A DNA stretch of 20,454 bases from a virus, in IMG/VR virus record IMGVR_UViG_3300033141_000889, positions 1 through 20,454 of that record; one strand, 5' to 3'. Shown one piece after another: positions 20,351 through 20,454 of this stretch (position 1 is the first letter of the stretch; each line of letters begins with the position of its first letter). Position numbers and translations under genes: made by a program. Below the pieces are notes generated by a model that worked only from the letters and a program-made list of their open reading frames with translations, ran no database searches and was not told the DNA's origin.

Positions 20351-20454
20351 TGTTGTTTCTCCTTTCAAACGTTGTGCCAAGTTAGCGTTTTTTGTTATTT
20401 TTTAGCTCGTTATCGGTACGCGGAACAAGAAATCTTGATTTAGCGTCAGCCGCC
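20351..20454. promoter_or_regulatory. AT-rich leader upstream of the coiled-coil gene
   Basis: This 104-base stretch has no gene. It holds T-runs on the plus strand (20388-20393, 20398-20403), much lower GC than the rest. On the minus strand TTGTTC (20423-20428) and TAAAAA (20399-20404), 18 bases apart, could be a weak promoter for the late operon. A palindrome CAAGA-AA-TCTTG lies at 20426-20437. The promoter call is tentative. Confidence 0.25.

Noticed and set aside
20351-20380. TTG at 20380 as start of the coiled-coil gene
   Set aside because: The Shine-Dalgarno AAGGAG lies between that codon and ATG 20350 and serves the ATG.
1-20454. CRISPR arrays, tRNA genes, IS elements, attachment sites
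   Set aside because: Looked for repeat-spacer structure, tRNA-like cloverleaf ends and transposase-like products on both strands and saw none; coding density leaves little room.

Overview
The window is a stretch of a GC-rich tailed-phage genome or prophage: the head and contractile-tail (myovirus) structural module of a bacteriophage of the Caudoviricetes. The host is most likely a high-GC bacterium. GC bias is strong, antisense frames are open by codon bias, and clear AGGAG/AGGAGG Shine-Dalgarno sites precede the portal, capsid, sheath, tube and chaperone genes. Many proteins are acidic. Nothing identifies the host more closely. No integrase, lysis enzyme, tRNA, IS element or CRISPR array was seen, so temperate versus lytic cannot be decided here.

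Transcription runs almost entirely on the minus strand, from high to low coordinates. In that order: (1) about 20350-18627, five small genes of unknown function joined by four ATGA stop/start overlaps, starting with a coiled-coil protein with a hydrophobic C-terminus and ending with a zinc ribbon; (2) 18595-14872, packaging: small terminase, large terminase, portal; (3) 14690-14875, one plus-strand 61-codon gene with its own strong sigma70-type promoter, placed like a moron between portal and protease; (4) 14601-12317, prohead protease and an HK97-fold major capsid protein that keeps a coiled-coil scaffold domain and carries an apparent inserted beta-rich domain; (5) 12304-9735, an HeH/SAP-like small protein, head-tail connector, a helical K/A/E-rich protein, neck protein, stopper and tail terminator; (6) 9725-7443, tail sheath, tail tube, tail assembly chaperone and a second overlapping chaperone-type ORF; (7) 7440-986, tape measure, then a compact baseplate: Dit-like protein, plug, hub, spike, gpW/gp25-like wedge, gpJ-like wedge and a DUF2612-like wedge; (8) 989 to the left edge, a tail fibre or adhesin whose visible part looks like a PQQ/WD-type beta-propeller, truncated by the window edge.

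The genes form one tightly coupled late operon. Ten junctions are ATGA overlaps, one TTGA, one GTGA and three TAATG-type, and only the gaps before the small terminase, portal and protease exceed 30 bp. TerS/TerL package DNA through the portal into a capsid matured by the serine protease. The connector, stopper and terminator join head and tail. The sheath/tube system, with its length set by the tape measure, is closed by a small baseplate of the kind known from compact contractile tails.

The parts most worth a second look are the lone plus-strand gene (promoter spaced for a leaderless mRNA, palindrome over its -35 box, ribbon-helix-helix-like protein), the beta-propeller fibre, the capsid insertion, the chaperone overlap without an obvious slippery site, an in-frame T TTT TTA heptamer in the terminase linker, and the unknown cassette upstream of the terminase.
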